Positions 15,951 to 23,818 of a DNA stretch of 38,669 bases are shown one piece after another. Each line of letters starts with the position of its first letter. Within the stretch, counting starts at the first letter, position 1. The notes below the pieces were generated by a model. The model was given only the letters and a program-made list of their open reading frames with translations. It had not been told where the DNA came from and did no database searches. The translations under genes were made by a program, and so were the position numbers. The stretch comes from Bacteroidota bacterium (GTDB taxonomy: Bacteria; Bacteroidota; JABWAT01), in contig JAFLBE010000043.1 in assembly GCA_017303995.1 (NCBI GenBank), positions 1 to 38,669 of the forward strand, given 5' to 3'.

Positions 15951-17411
15951 ATGAAAAACCAAACCCGGCTGATACTTTCAGTTTTCAGTCTGTTTTTGCT
16001 GGCATCGGCCTGTAAAAACCCAGAAAAGGCTGCTGAAATAACACCCGTTTCACTTGAACTGAATAAAGCAGAAGTTTTCGTAACGGCGAAAGATACCGAC
16101 CTGAAACTGACTTCAACCGGAAGTCTTGAGTTCATTGATCTGGCTCAGCCCGTTGAAAATGAAGCTGCCATTTTAGTTGATCCGACCCATCAATTTCAGA
16201 CTTTGGTCGGAATTGGCGGTGCTTTGACTGATGCATCTGCTGAAACCTTTTATAAACTTCCGAAAGAAAAACAAAAAGAATTTATCGAAGCCTATTTTTC
16301 TCTGGATAAGGGAATCGGATATTCAATCGGCAGAACCCACATTAACAGCTGTGATTTTTCAAGCAGCAGTTATGCCTACACAGAAACTGAAAATGATACA
16401 CTGCTGGCCAATTTTTCCATCGAACCGGATAAAAAATACCGGATTCCTTTCATCAAGGAAGCCATTGCCGCTGCCGGTGGAACTCTTACTTTATTTGCAT
16501 CACCCTGGAGTCCGCCAGCCTGGATGAAATCAAATAAAAATATGCTTCAGGGTGGCGTATTACTTCCGGAATATCATCAAACCTGGGCAAATTATTACGT
16601 GAAGTTTTTTGAAGAGTATCAGAAGGAAGGCATTCCCTTTTGGGGATTAACAGTTCAGAACGAACCGATGGCAACTCAAACGTGGGAATCCTGCATTTAC
16701 ACCGCTGAAGATGAACGGGATTTTGTGAAAAACTACCTCGGACCGACCTTGGCTAAATCTGCGTTCAAGGATGCCAAACTGATTATCTGGGATCATAACC
16801 GTGGACTCATGGTTCAGCGTGCTGCTGCAGTTTACAACGACCCGGAAGCTTCGAAATATGTTTGGGGAACGGGTTTTCACTGGTATGTTGGCGATCACTT
16901 TGATAACGTTCAGCTCCACGCCGAAGCTTTCCCTGATAAAAACCTGATTTTTACGGAAGGATGCAACTACCCGTTCAACTATGATAGTTTAGCCAACTGG
17001 CATTGGGGTGAAAACTACGGAAAATCACTCGTGAACGATCTGAATGCTGGAACTGCTGCCTGGACCGACTGGAATATACTTCTTGATGAAACCGGCGGAC
17101 CGAATCACGTCAATAATTTCTGTTATGCACCTGTCATCGGGAATACCAAAACCGGCGAACTGGTTTACATGTCGTCTTATTATTATCTCGGACATTTCTC
17201 CAAATTCATCCGTCCAGGTGCAAAACGGGTTCTCTGTTCTTCAAATGATGACGAACTTCAGGCAACGTCCTTCCTAAATCCGGATGGATCACTGGCAACG
17301 GTGGTTTTAAATCTGACCGGAAAAACGAAAGACTTCAACGTCTGGATCAACGGGAAAACCGTAAAATCTACCACCAGAGCCCATTCGATCATGACATTTG
17401 TCTCAAGATAG
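15951..17411 (+). CDS. Glycoside hydrolase family 30 lipoprotein (glucosylceramidase-like)
   Basis: 486 residues. The signal peptide ends in a lipobox (LLASAC, Cys at about 21), so the enzyme is probably anchored to a membrane facing the periplasm or cell surface. The GH30 barrel is clear: GIGGALTDASAETF, SPWSPPAWMKSN, the acid/base E238 in VQNEPMA and the nucleophile E336 in FTEGCNY. A C-terminal beta-domain (about 420-486) completes the family fold. Members cleave beta-1,6-glucans, glucosylceramide or beta-glucosides, and the specificity here is not determined. AAAGGAACT precedes the ATG. The stop is followed at once by a heptad repeat array. Confidence 0.92.
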   Translation: MKNQTRLILSVFSLFLLASACKNPEKAAEITPVSLELNKAEVFVTAKDTDLKLTSTGSLEFIDLAQPVENEAAILVDPTHQFQTLVGIGGALTDASAETFYKLPKEKQKEFIEAYFSLDKGIGYSIGRTHINSCDFSSSSYAYTETENDTLLANFSIEPDKKYRIPFIKEAIAAAGGTLTLFASPWSPPAWMKSNKNMLQGGVLLPEYHQTWANYYVKFFEEYQKEGIPFWGLTVQNEPMATQTWESCIYTAEDERDFVKNYLGPTLAKSAFKDAKLIIWDHNRGLMVQRAAAVYNDPEASKYVWGTGFHWYVGDHFDNVQLHAEAFPDKNLIFTEGCNYPFNYDSLANWHWGENYGKSLVNDLNAGTAAWTDWNILLDETGGPNHVNNFCYAPVIGNTKTGELVYMSSYYYLGHFSKFIRPGAKRVLCSSNDDELQATSFLNPDGSLATVVLNLTGKTKDFNVWINGKTVKSTTRAHSIMTFVSR

Positions 17412-17935
17412 GTCACGGGTAACGGGTCACATATTACGGGTTAAACAATTCAAAGATGGCTGTCATCCCCGTCCCGCTTGCGGGAGGGATCCAGACTTTT
17501 TGCCTTTTAAGAAATCCTTTTAACGGGGTGGTTTGAATTGGTCATTCCAATTTGGACTCCAAATTCAATTTATTTAGTAAGGGCGTAGCCCTGACCTGTT
17601 TGTAGAAAACTATAAAAAACAAAAAAAGCTGCAGAGCAGCGACCCGTTTTCAGGACAAAATGCAGAACAGGTCGCTCCGACGGAGCTTTTACTCTTTTCC
17701 TGTTTTGTTGTTCTACAAACGGGTCACACCTCTGGTGTTTCAAAAATGAAAATGCAAATTGATTTCCTTCCCGGCCGGTTTCCCCTCATTTTCCCGTCTA
17801 ACTTCTCACTTCTGTCCCCGAAAGTGTTCGGGATCTTCGTTACACTACGACTTCTGTATCCTGATCCCGAAAGCATTCGGGATCTTCATTGTACTTCGAC
17901 TTCTGTCTGTCCCCCTTTTTCCGTATCTTTGTACC
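17412..17935. repeat. Repeat-rich 524-bp gap upstream of obgE
   Basis: No gene is supported here. In order: a heptad array with AC at 17415, 17422, 17429 and 17436; a REP-like element near 17460-17495 (CCCGTCCCGC-TTGC-GGGAGGG); and a nested inverted repeat at 17584-17728. In the last, outer arms GACCTGTTTGTAGAA and TTCTACAAACGGGTC enclose an inner pair AGCGACCCGTTTT and AACAGGTCGCT. Then come two direct 41-bp units (17817-17857 and 17866-17906, 35 of 41 matching, 49-bp period), each with a CCCGAA...TTCGGG hairpin. The obgE -7 box follows. Confidence 0.75.
17924..17931 (+). promoter_or_regulatory. -7 box of obgE, probable leaderless transcript
   Basis: TATCTTTG matches the Bacteroidetes -7 consensus TAnnTTTG exactly and ends 4 bp before the obgE ATG at 17936. 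Transcription would begin at or next to the start codon. A good TTTG -33 box is not seen at the usual distance; only TTCT lies near 17901. Confidence 0.5.
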
Positions 17936-18982
17936 ATGAAATTTATTGATGAAACCCAGATTTATTTAAAAGCCGGTGACGGCGGTAATGGTTGTGTCGC
18001 TTTCCGGCGTGAGAAATTCGTTCCCAAAGGCGGTCCCGGCGGTGGTGATGGTGGTAATGGCGGATCCATTTACATGATTGGCGACCGGAATATCAACACC
18101 CTGCTTGACCTTAGATACCAGAAAAAATATCAGATTGCCCGTGCCCAGCATGGAATGGGTTCTCTCTGTCATGGAAAAGATTCCGAAGATATTACAGTTC
18201 CCGTTCCGCTTGGAACCGTTGTTACTGATTTGGTGACCAACGAAATCATTGCAGAAATCACCGAACATGAACAGAAAATCTGCATCGCCCGTGGTGGTCG
18301 TGGCGGACTCGGAAATGCCAATTTTGCAACATCAACCAACCGCGCACCTTATTATGCTACTGAAGGTAAACAAGGCACTGAACGTGAAGTCAAAGTTGAA
18401 CTGAAATTACTTGCTGATGTCGGACTTGTGGGTTTCCCGAATGCAGGAAAATCTACACTTATTTCTTCGGTTTCATCGGCAAAGCCCAAAATTGCAGATT
18501 ATCCTTTTACAACACTTGTTCCGAATCTGGGAATCGTGTTTCACGATCATCATCAGTCGTTCGTGATGGCTGATATGCCCGGTATCATTGAAGGTGCTGC
18601 CGAAGGAAAAGGTCTTGGCATCCAGTTTTTAAAACATATCGAACGGAATCATGTGCTGGCTTTCCTAATTCCGTCTGATGCACCCGATTTTGCAGCTGAA
18701 CTGAAAATTTTGCGGGATGAATGTAAAAAATTCTCCAAATCGCTTGCTTCGAAACCTTACGTAGTCATCATTTCCAAAATGGATCTGGCACAGGATGAGG
18801 CAGAATTTTCGGCCAAGCGAAAGAAACTTAAAGCTAAAGCTCCTGTGCATGAGATTTCTGCAGTCACCGAAACAGGTACAAAAGAACTTGTTCACACGTT
18901 ATGGAACCTGATCACCGAGTCAAAAAAACTGGCGTATGAAGCCTCTCTTGCCCCAAAGGCAGAGGAAGTCTGGCGCCCCTAA
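17936..18982 (+). CDS. obgE: GTPase ObgE/CgtA
   Basis: 348 residues from the ATG at 17936. The frame is open 59 codons further upstream, but that stretch is repeat DNA. The N-terminal Obg fold (about 1-158) has the glycine-rich KAGDGGNGCVAFRREKFVP and GGRGGLGN. The G domain has the P-loop GFPNAGKST (about 165-173), switch region YPFTTLVPNLG, DMPGIIEGA and the SKMD specificity motif. The C-terminal OCT domain of some Obg proteins is absent, as in most Bacteroidota. ObgE assists 50S ribosome assembly and stress control. dprA follows after 12 bp. Confidence 0.97.
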   Translation: MKFIDETQIYLKAGDGGNGCVAFRREKFVPKGGPGGGDGGNGGSIYMIGDRNINTLLDLRYQKKYQIARAQHGMGSLCHGKDSEDITVPVPLGTVVTDLVTNEIIAEITEHEQKICIARGGRGGLGNANFATSTNRAPYYATEGKQGTEREVKVELKLLADVGLVGFPNAGKSTLISSVSSAKPKIADYPFTTLVPNLGIVFHDHHQSFVMADMPGIIEGAAEGKGLGIQFLKHIERNHVLAFLIPSDAPDFAAELKILRDECKKFSKSLASKPYVVIISKMDLAQDEAEFSAKRKKLKAKAPVHEISAVTETGTKELVHTLWNLITESKKLAYEASLAPKAEEVWRP

Positions 18983-18994
18983 TTTTTCCTTGTT

Positions 18995-20092
18995 ATGCAA
19001 ACATCGCTGAACAAAACCGAACTGGCGCTCCTGCTCAATCAGGTGCCCGGTCTTGGGGATTTTCTTATCCGGCGGATTCTGACTTATTACGAGTCATTCG
19101 ACCAGTTTAAGAAAGTCTCTGCCCGGCATCTTGAAGCTATCGACGGAATCGGGAAAGTCCGTGCCGCCGATCTCACTTCATTTGAATATGACCGTGAAGC
19201 CATCGCCGAAGAATTCCGTTTTCTCGACAGGATTAAAGGCGAAATTATTCCGTTCTGGTCGGACGACTACCCGTCACGATTGAAAAATCTGGATGGAATG
19301 CCCTTATTGCTTTATTGGGTCGGAAATAAATCTGCTCTGGAATCGGATTCAATCGCTGTTGTCGGCACCCGGAAACCTACCCAATATGGCATAACCGCCG
19401 CTGACTTCTTCACCCGTGATCTCGTCAAGGCAGGACTCACCATCGTCTCAGGTTTTGCCCGTGGCATCGATACCATTGCCCATCAAACGACTATTAAAGA
19501 AGGCGGCACTACGATTGCAGTTATGGGATCGGGATTCAAGCATATTTATCCTTCCGAAAATAAAACACTCATCCCAAAGCTCATTGAAAACGGCGGCATT
19601 TTATCAGAATATAGTCCGTTTACCCTGCCAGACCCGGGACATTTCCCTGACCGGAACCGGATTATTTCGGGATTAAGTTACGGAACGCTGGTTGTTGAAG
19701 CTGCAGAATCGGGTGGTGCTTTAATTACCGCTGCCTATGCACTTGAACAGAACAAAGAAGTTTTTGCGGTACCGGGAGAAGTTTTTCAGGACAGAAGCAA
19801 AGGAACCAACCGGCTGATTCTAAACGGACAGGCAAAACTGGTTCTGTCTGCACAGGATATTCTTGCTGAACTTCCGGGGTTTTCCGTGAATCAGAAAGAG
19901 AAAATTTCGTTGCCTGAATTGAGTTTGTTTGAAGAGAAAATTTACAATGCCTTAGGCGGCGAACCCATCCACATTGATGTTCTTGCAGAAAAGTGTGAAA
20001 TGAAAACGTCGGAATTGCTCATTCATTTATTGACCCTGGAATTTAAAGCGCTGGTCAGACAAATTCCGGGAAAGTATTTTATGAAGTATTGA
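18995..20092 (+). CDS. dprA: DNA processing protein DprA/Smf
   Basis: 365 residues. N-terminal helix-hairpin-helix-like region (about 1-60, HLEAIDGIGKVRAADL). Central Rossmann fold with VVGTRKPTQYG, SGFARGIDTIAHQ, MGSGFKHIYPSEN and SEYSPFTLPDPGHFPDRNRIISGLS. The C-terminal winged helix covers about 300-365. DprA loads RecA onto incoming single-stranded DNA during natural transformation. The gene is widespread even where competence is unproven. It probably forms a unit with obgE. Its stop codon is followed after 1 bp by a heptad repeat array. Confidence 0.96.
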   Translation: MQTSLNKTELALLLNQVPGLGDFLIRRILTYYESFDQFKKVSARHLEAIDGIGKVRAADLTSFEYDREAIAEEFRFLDRIKGEIIPFWSDDYPSRLKNLDGMPLLLYWVGNKSALESDSIAVVGTRKPTQYGITAADFFTRDLVKAGLTIVSGFARGIDTIAHQTTIKEGGTTIAVMGSGFKHIYPSENKTLIPKLIENGGILSEYSPFTLPDPGHFPDRNRIISGLSYGTLVVEAAESGGALITAAYALEQNKEVFAVPGEVFQDRSKGTNRLILNGQAKLVLSAQDILAELPGFSVNQKEKISLPELSLFEEKIYNALGGEPIHIDVLAEKCEMKTSELLIHLLTLEFKALVRQIPGKYFMKY

Positions 20093-20093
20093 G

Positions 20094-20348
20094 GAAGAAG
20101 TTAGAAGTTGGAAGGTAGAAGACAGAAGTCAGGAGTCAGCAGGAAGTTGGTTGTTAAGAATTTAATTGCAAAATGAATGGATTTTAGGGGCGACTGGCTG
20201 TCAATGACCCGCGGCAAAGCCTTGGGGTCGCCCGGTAGGTAGTAGATAGTAGGCAGTAGGAAATTCTAGAAAAACGAAATATATTATTATCTGCTTTGGT
20301 GTAACCCGTAACCCGTAACCCGTAACCCGTAACCCGTAACCCGTAACC
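20094..20348. repeat. Three heptad repeat arrays and a hairpin downstream of dprA
   Basis: 20094-20142 holds seven units of form nnRGAAG, degenerate at the last. 20190-20232 is a hairpin with outer arms GGGCGAC and GTCGCCC and an inner GACCC...GGGTC. 20233-20260 holds four units of nnGTAGR. 20301-20348 is a perfect tandem array of GTAACCC, six full copies plus six bases. The last array ends 4 bp from the 3' end of the minus-strand gene at 20353. Confidence 0.85.
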
Positions 20349-20352
20349 GATT

Positions 20353-20574
20353 TTAATTCCGAAAATTGGTGTAGTAAATATCGTAAAGCATGAGTTTTGA
20401 GAAGAAAGTCGAAGTATCGAGGTCGTTGGTGATGCGGAGGATTATTTCAATTCCGTCTGAGGAAGTTTTGCTGACTTGCAGCGGAGCGAGTTGATGCTGA
20501 TTAATCAGCTCAAGAAGAAGGTCGAGTTCCAGTTGTGATTCACATTTCAACCGGATCATACTATCGGGTGCCAT
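20353..20574 (-). CDS. Small protein of unknown function
   Basis: 73 residues starting MAPDSMIRLKCESQLELD; M6 is a possible alternative start. It is predicted soluble, with an alpha/beta pattern: IRLKCES strand, LDLLLELINQHQ helix, IEIILRITND strand, STFFSKLMLYDIYYT helix. This looks like a small ACT- or ferredoxin-like fold, but no family was recognised. A perfect 18-bp palindrome lies 80 bp upstream and a (GTAACCC) array directly downstream. It is kept because its composition is protein-like and no gene overlaps it. Confidence 0.55.
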   Translation of the reverse strand: MAPDSMIRLKCESQLELDLLLELINQHQLAPLQVSKTSSDGIEIILRITNDLDTSTFFSKLMLYDIYYTNFRN

Positions 20575-20686
20575 AACTAACCATTTTCCATTTAAGTGTG
20601 GGTTAAGTTATAGTGCAAAAATCATGCCCCATTAAAAACCCATACAGAACCTCAATGTAAACGTTTACATTTTTAAATGGTTAGTT
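20575..20686. promoter_or_regulatory. LacI-type operator palindrome within a 12-bp inverted repeat
   Basis: AATGTAAACGTTTACATT at 20654-20671 is a perfect 18-bp palindrome with a central CG, the form typical of LacI-family operators. It lies upstream of the minus-strand gene starting at 20574. AACTAACCATTT (20575-20586) and AAATGGTTAGTT (20675-20686) form a perfect inverted repeat around it. No LacI-family gene is in the window. Confidence 0.5.
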
Positions 20687-20747
20687 TTTTGGACAGGTGA
20701 GTGATTTAAAAAAGGGGCAGTTTTTTTGGTTTTGGGAAGTTGTGAAA

Positions 20748-20849
20748 ATAAAACCCCTCTGCCTTCGGCATCTCCCCTTTGGCAAAGGGGAGAACCTGAT
20801 CAATTTTTCCCGAACTTACACCGTACTACGTTCAACGTATCACGTATCC
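20748..20849. repeat. REP-like hairpins and CGT heptads downstream of mqnD
   Basis: TGCC-TTC-GGCA (about 20760-20769) and CTCCCCTTT-GG-CAAAGGGGAG (about 20772-20793) are hairpins of a dispersed repeat type. They could act as a terminator for mqnD on the minus strand. Four heptads of form CGTnnnn (CGTACTA, CGTTCAA, CGTATCA, CGTATCC) run from 20822 to 20849, next to the mqnD stop at 20855. Confidence 0.65.
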
Positions 20850-20854
20850 CCCAT

Positions 20855-21706
20855 TTAAGCCCACTCCAGCTTCACCGGTTTTGCAAGAATGTGATGCTCA
20901 ACGCCAAGTTTCATCAGCAGATCAGCCGCCAATTTTACATCAGTGGAAGTTGTCTCAGTATCTGCATTTGCATAAAGTGCCAAATATTCATCAATCTTAT
21001 TGTAATTCCCCAATTCCTTAATTCCTCTCGGATCATTTTCCATCCAGAGGTCAATCATTTTATCCCGGTGTTTCAATGAAAACCGAATTGATTCCTGTAA
21101 AATATCAGAAACCCGGCGGATATGTTCACTGCCAAGTTTTCGGCTGATGACATTTACTCCCAATGGCAACGGAAGCTGAAACTGGCGAAACCACCATTTC
21201 CCGATATCCTCAACGAGATGAAGTCCACGGTCTTTATAAATCAGCCGGCCTTCATGAATAATCAAGCCAGCATCTACTTCACCTTTTTCAATGGAATCAA
21301 AAATCCGGTAAAAAGGTTCAATTGGCGTTACTACCGGAGAATGACTTGGGATCATGAGTTTCAAAACCAGATACGCCGTTGTTTTTAGTCCCGGAATGGC
21401 AATTTTTGAGGACGAAAGATCAGATAGTGAGTCCTGATTCTTCGAAACCAGAACAGGTCCGTAATTCCGGCCAACGCTGGCGCCATGTGATAAAATGAGA
21501 TAATGATCAGCCAGATCAGCATAGGCATGAAGAGAAATTGCAGAAACATCAAACCGGTTGCTTTCATTGGCCATTTGATTTAACTTTTGGGTGTCAAAAG
21601 TCTGAGCCAGAAATTGATATTCACCGGTTGGAATCCAGCCCATCATGGCCGGATAAAACATAAAAAAATCGTCCGAATCAGGACTGTAAGCTAATCGAAT
21701 ATTCAT
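20855..21706 (-). CDS. mqnD: 1,4-dihydroxy-6-naphthoate synthase MqnD
   Basis: 283 residues from the ATG at 21706 (MNIRLAYSPDSDDFFMFY), which aligns with the usual MqnD start; the frame is open upstream but that is mqnB antisense. MqnD converts cyclic dehypoxanthine futalosine to 1,4-dihydroxy-6-naphthoate in the futalosine pathway of menaquinone synthesis. The fold is that of a periplasmic-binding-protein-like enzyme. The proposed catalytic His is visible in GLIIHEGR, and the pocket motif LSHGASVGRNYGPVLVS is intact. Its start is 2 bp from that of mqnB on the other strand. Confidence 0.94.
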   Translation of the reverse strand: MNIRLAYSPDSDDFFMFYPAMMGWIPTGEYQFLAQTFDTQKLNQMANESNRFDVSAISLHAYADLADHYLILSHGASVGRNYGPVLVSKNQDSLSDLSSSKIAIPGLKTTAYLVLKLMIPSHSPVVTPIEPFYRIFDSIEKGEVDAGLIIHEGRLIYKDRGLHLVEDIGKWWFRQFQLPLPLGVNVISRKLGSEHIRRVSDILQESIRFSLKHRDKMIDLWMENDPRGIKELGNYNKIDEYLALYANADTETTSTDVKLAADLLMKLGVEHHILAKPVKLEWA

Positions 21707-21708
21707 AT

Positions 21709-22317
21709 ATGGAAACCATCCTTGTTCTGAGCGCCGTTCAAAGAGAACAACAGTATTTGAATGTCGGAAAATCCGGCTCAAATTTAAAATTGGGTGTATG
21801 CGGAGTTGGACCTGTTGATGCAGGAATACAGACTGCAAAACTTCTTTCAGTTCTGAAACCCACCCAGGTTTGGTTTATTGGGACGGCCGGAGCCTATCCT
21901 GGCCGTTATTTATCACCCGGTGACGTGGTTATCGGTTCTGAATTTTTATTTGGTGATGCAGGTCTTGCCGGCGGAACCAGTTATGTTCCTGATATTCAGG
22001 TAATGAAATCAGAACCCATCACACTTTGCCTGGAACCAACTTTTCCCTTCAAGGTGAAAAACGGGAAAATCCTGACCGTTCCGTCAATTACCAAATCTGA
22101 AAAAAGTGCTGTTGAACTCCGTGATCATTTTGGTGCGGATGCAGAACATCTCGAGGTTTTTTCAGTTTGGCGGGCATGCAATCTTTTCCACATTCCTTTC
22201 TCTGCCGTTCTGGGAATAAGCAACATCGTGGGTCCGGAAGCACATGAACAATGGAAGTTATGGCAGGATCCTGCAGTCAAACATGCGTCCTCCGTTTTTG
22301 AATTTTTGTCTTCCTGA
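21709..22317 (+). CDS. mqnB: Futalosine hydrolase MqnB
   Basis: 202 residues. MqnB removes the base from futalosine (or an aminodeoxy form) early in the futalosine menaquinone pathway. It belongs to the MTA/SAH nucleosidase family: GVGPVDAGIQTAKLL, WFIGTAGAYPG and the late NIVGPEAHEQWKLW are recognisable. The start cannot be much later because ETILVLSA is the first strand of the fold. It diverges from mqnD with start codons 2 bp apart, so each gene's upstream control must lie inside the other or the mRNAs are leaderless. A lipoprotein gene follows 34 bp downstream. Confidence 0.92.
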   Translation: METILVLSAVQREQQYLNVGKSGSNLKLGVCGVGPVDAGIQTAKLLSVLKPTQVWFIGTAGAYPGRYLSPGDVVIGSEFLFGDAGLAGGTSYVPDIQVMKSEPITLCLEPTFPFKVKNGKILTVPSITKSEKSAVELRDHFGADAEHLEVFSVWRACNLFHIPFSAVLGISNIVGPEAHEQWKLWQDPAVKHASSVFEFLSS

Positions 22318-22351
22318 ATCTTTTACACGGGTGCGACCGTACAAGTTAGCC

Positions 22352-23767
22352 ATGATGTCAATCCGAACCTATCCAAAACTGATTCTTCTGGCAACTGTTG
22401 TTCTTCTCAGCGGATGCGGACAAGCATCTTTTGTCACCCAGAGAACTTCAATTCAGGATGATGTCATTTCACGTTCGACTACCTCTGCATCCATTCAAAA
22501 GCTTGATAAAATCCCCGACAGCAAATCCATTCAATTCCGCCTGTTCAGACAACTCAACCGTGGCGGACTTTTCTTTTTCAGCCAGAAATTTGATTCCAGC
22601 CTCATCGCATTTGATCTGGCTGAAGATATTATTGAAGATCAATATACCCGCCGGGTTTCACAGGAAGTTTCAAGTGTACTAACCAACCAATATTCTGTAA
22701 ATTATGCAGGTTACCCGGTTGAGCATCTTTTTGTGCATTTTTTTAAATCTCTGATCTTTCTTCAGCAGGATAATATTCAGGGTGCTGCCATTGAAGTCAG
22801 AAAGTTGCAGCTTAAACTGGATTATCTTGAAAGTCATCAGGATCCATACAAAATCAAACGAGCAGATTTTAAACTTTTCAATGAATATTCTGCCTGGATT
22901 GCCTGGCTAAACGGTGATGAAAATGATGCCCGTGTAAATTTCAGATTAACCGGGGTTGATTTTGATTCTCTGAAATATACGTTGCCCGCTAAAGACAATG
23001 CTCATCTGAAAATCAGCCTGAACGGACTTATTTCTGAGTTGAACGAAGCCTACTACCGTTTGATTGTCACCACTGATGAAGACGTGCACACCCTAAAAGT
23101 GGCCTATCCTGTAAATTTCAATCCATTTCTATCAACACCATCAAACGTGGGTCCATTAACCGGCACAACACGGTCTTCCGGAATGGACGTCAATGCAGAA
23201 TTTGAAAAGCAGTTCGAAATTTCAGAAAAGGCACTTTTGCCAAAAACATTTACCCGGGTAGCAACAAAATTTATACTGGCAGAAGCAGCCACTCAGATTT
23301 CAGATAAAATGCTTGAAGAGCGGGAAGAAGAACGTCAGAAAAAGAAGGAAAAAGGAGAGAAGGTTGAAGAATCTGATGGGGTAGATGCAGTTCTGATTGG
23401 AATTAATATTTTCGGAAATATCATGAAGGTGACCAATGACGTAACCGAGAAAGCTGATCTCAGGCAGTGGTTTACACTTCCTTCATCGGTAACTATTTCA
23501 TTACTGAGCCAAAAGCCAGTAAAAACAGATAACCCGGCCTTTCCACTTATTTCAACCAATCTGATTACAGTTGAATTTAACGCACCACAAAGATTAAACA
23601 AGTTCAACCCAAATGAATTTGAAAGAACCGATTATCTTGATTTCAGCGGAAAAAACAGACCCGATTATCAAGAAGAAAACCGGCATTTCAAAAGAAATTC
23701 AACCGATCATTCTGCTTCGGAATCCAGGCTCAAAATGCTAAACCAAACCATTTTTAAACCCAACTGA
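22352..23767 (+). CDS. Lipoprotein, COG3014-like
   Basis: 471 residues from the ATG at 22352, chosen because it gives a signal peptide ending in LLSGCGQ with Cys22 as the lipidated residue; the frame is open earlier. A helical region (about 45-200) has LNRGGLFFFSQKFDSSLIAF and GYPVEHLFVHFFKSLIFLQQ, then IQGAAIEVRKL. This resembles COG3014, a TPR-like lipoprotein family of unknown role. A short acidic and basic stretch (EEREEERQKKKEKGEKVEES) lies near residue 345, and the C-terminal part is beta-rich. It follows mqnB by 34 bp and converges on the next gene. The family match is by pattern and moderately sure. Confidence 0.75.
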   Translation: MMSIRTYPKLILLATVVLLSGCGQASFVTQRTSIQDDVISRSTTSASIQKLDKIPDSKSIQFRLFRQLNRGGLFFFSQKFDSSLIAFDLAEDIIEDQYTRRVSQEVSSVLTNQYSVNYAGYPVEHLFVHFFKSLIFLQQDNIQGAAIEVRKLQLKLDYLESHQDPYKIKRADFKLFNEYSAWIAWLNGDENDARVNFRLTGVDFDSLKYTLPAKDNAHLKISLNGLISELNEAYYRLIVTTDEDVHTLKVAYPVNFNPFLSTPSNVGPLTGTTRSSGMDVNAEFEKQFEISEKALLPKTFTRVATKFILAEAATQISDKMLEEREEERQKKKEKGEKVEESDGVDAVLIGINIFGNIMKVTNDVTEKADLRQWFTLPSSVTISLLSQKPVKTDNPAFPLISTNLITVEFNAPQRLNKFNPNEFERTDYLDFSGKNRPDYQEENRHFKRNSTDHSASESRLKMLNQTIFKPN

Positions 23768-23818
23768 CTTTTTAGAACGATTCGATAAACTCCCGCAAAA
23801 AACCTTCACCCCGTTATA

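Noticed and set aside
15809-16135. 108-codon minus-strand frame between manA and GH30
   Set aside because: Antisense to the ends of two well-supported genes, with no domain features.
17746-17935. N-terminal extension of obgE through the repeats
   Set aside because: The 59 extra codons are repeat sequence; the ObgE fold begins at MKFIDE, and a -7 promoter box sits inside the proposed extension.
20301-20348. Telomere or CRISPR-like array
   Set aside because: The unit is 7 bp with no spacers, so it is a simple tandem repeat, and the gap lies inside a chromosome.
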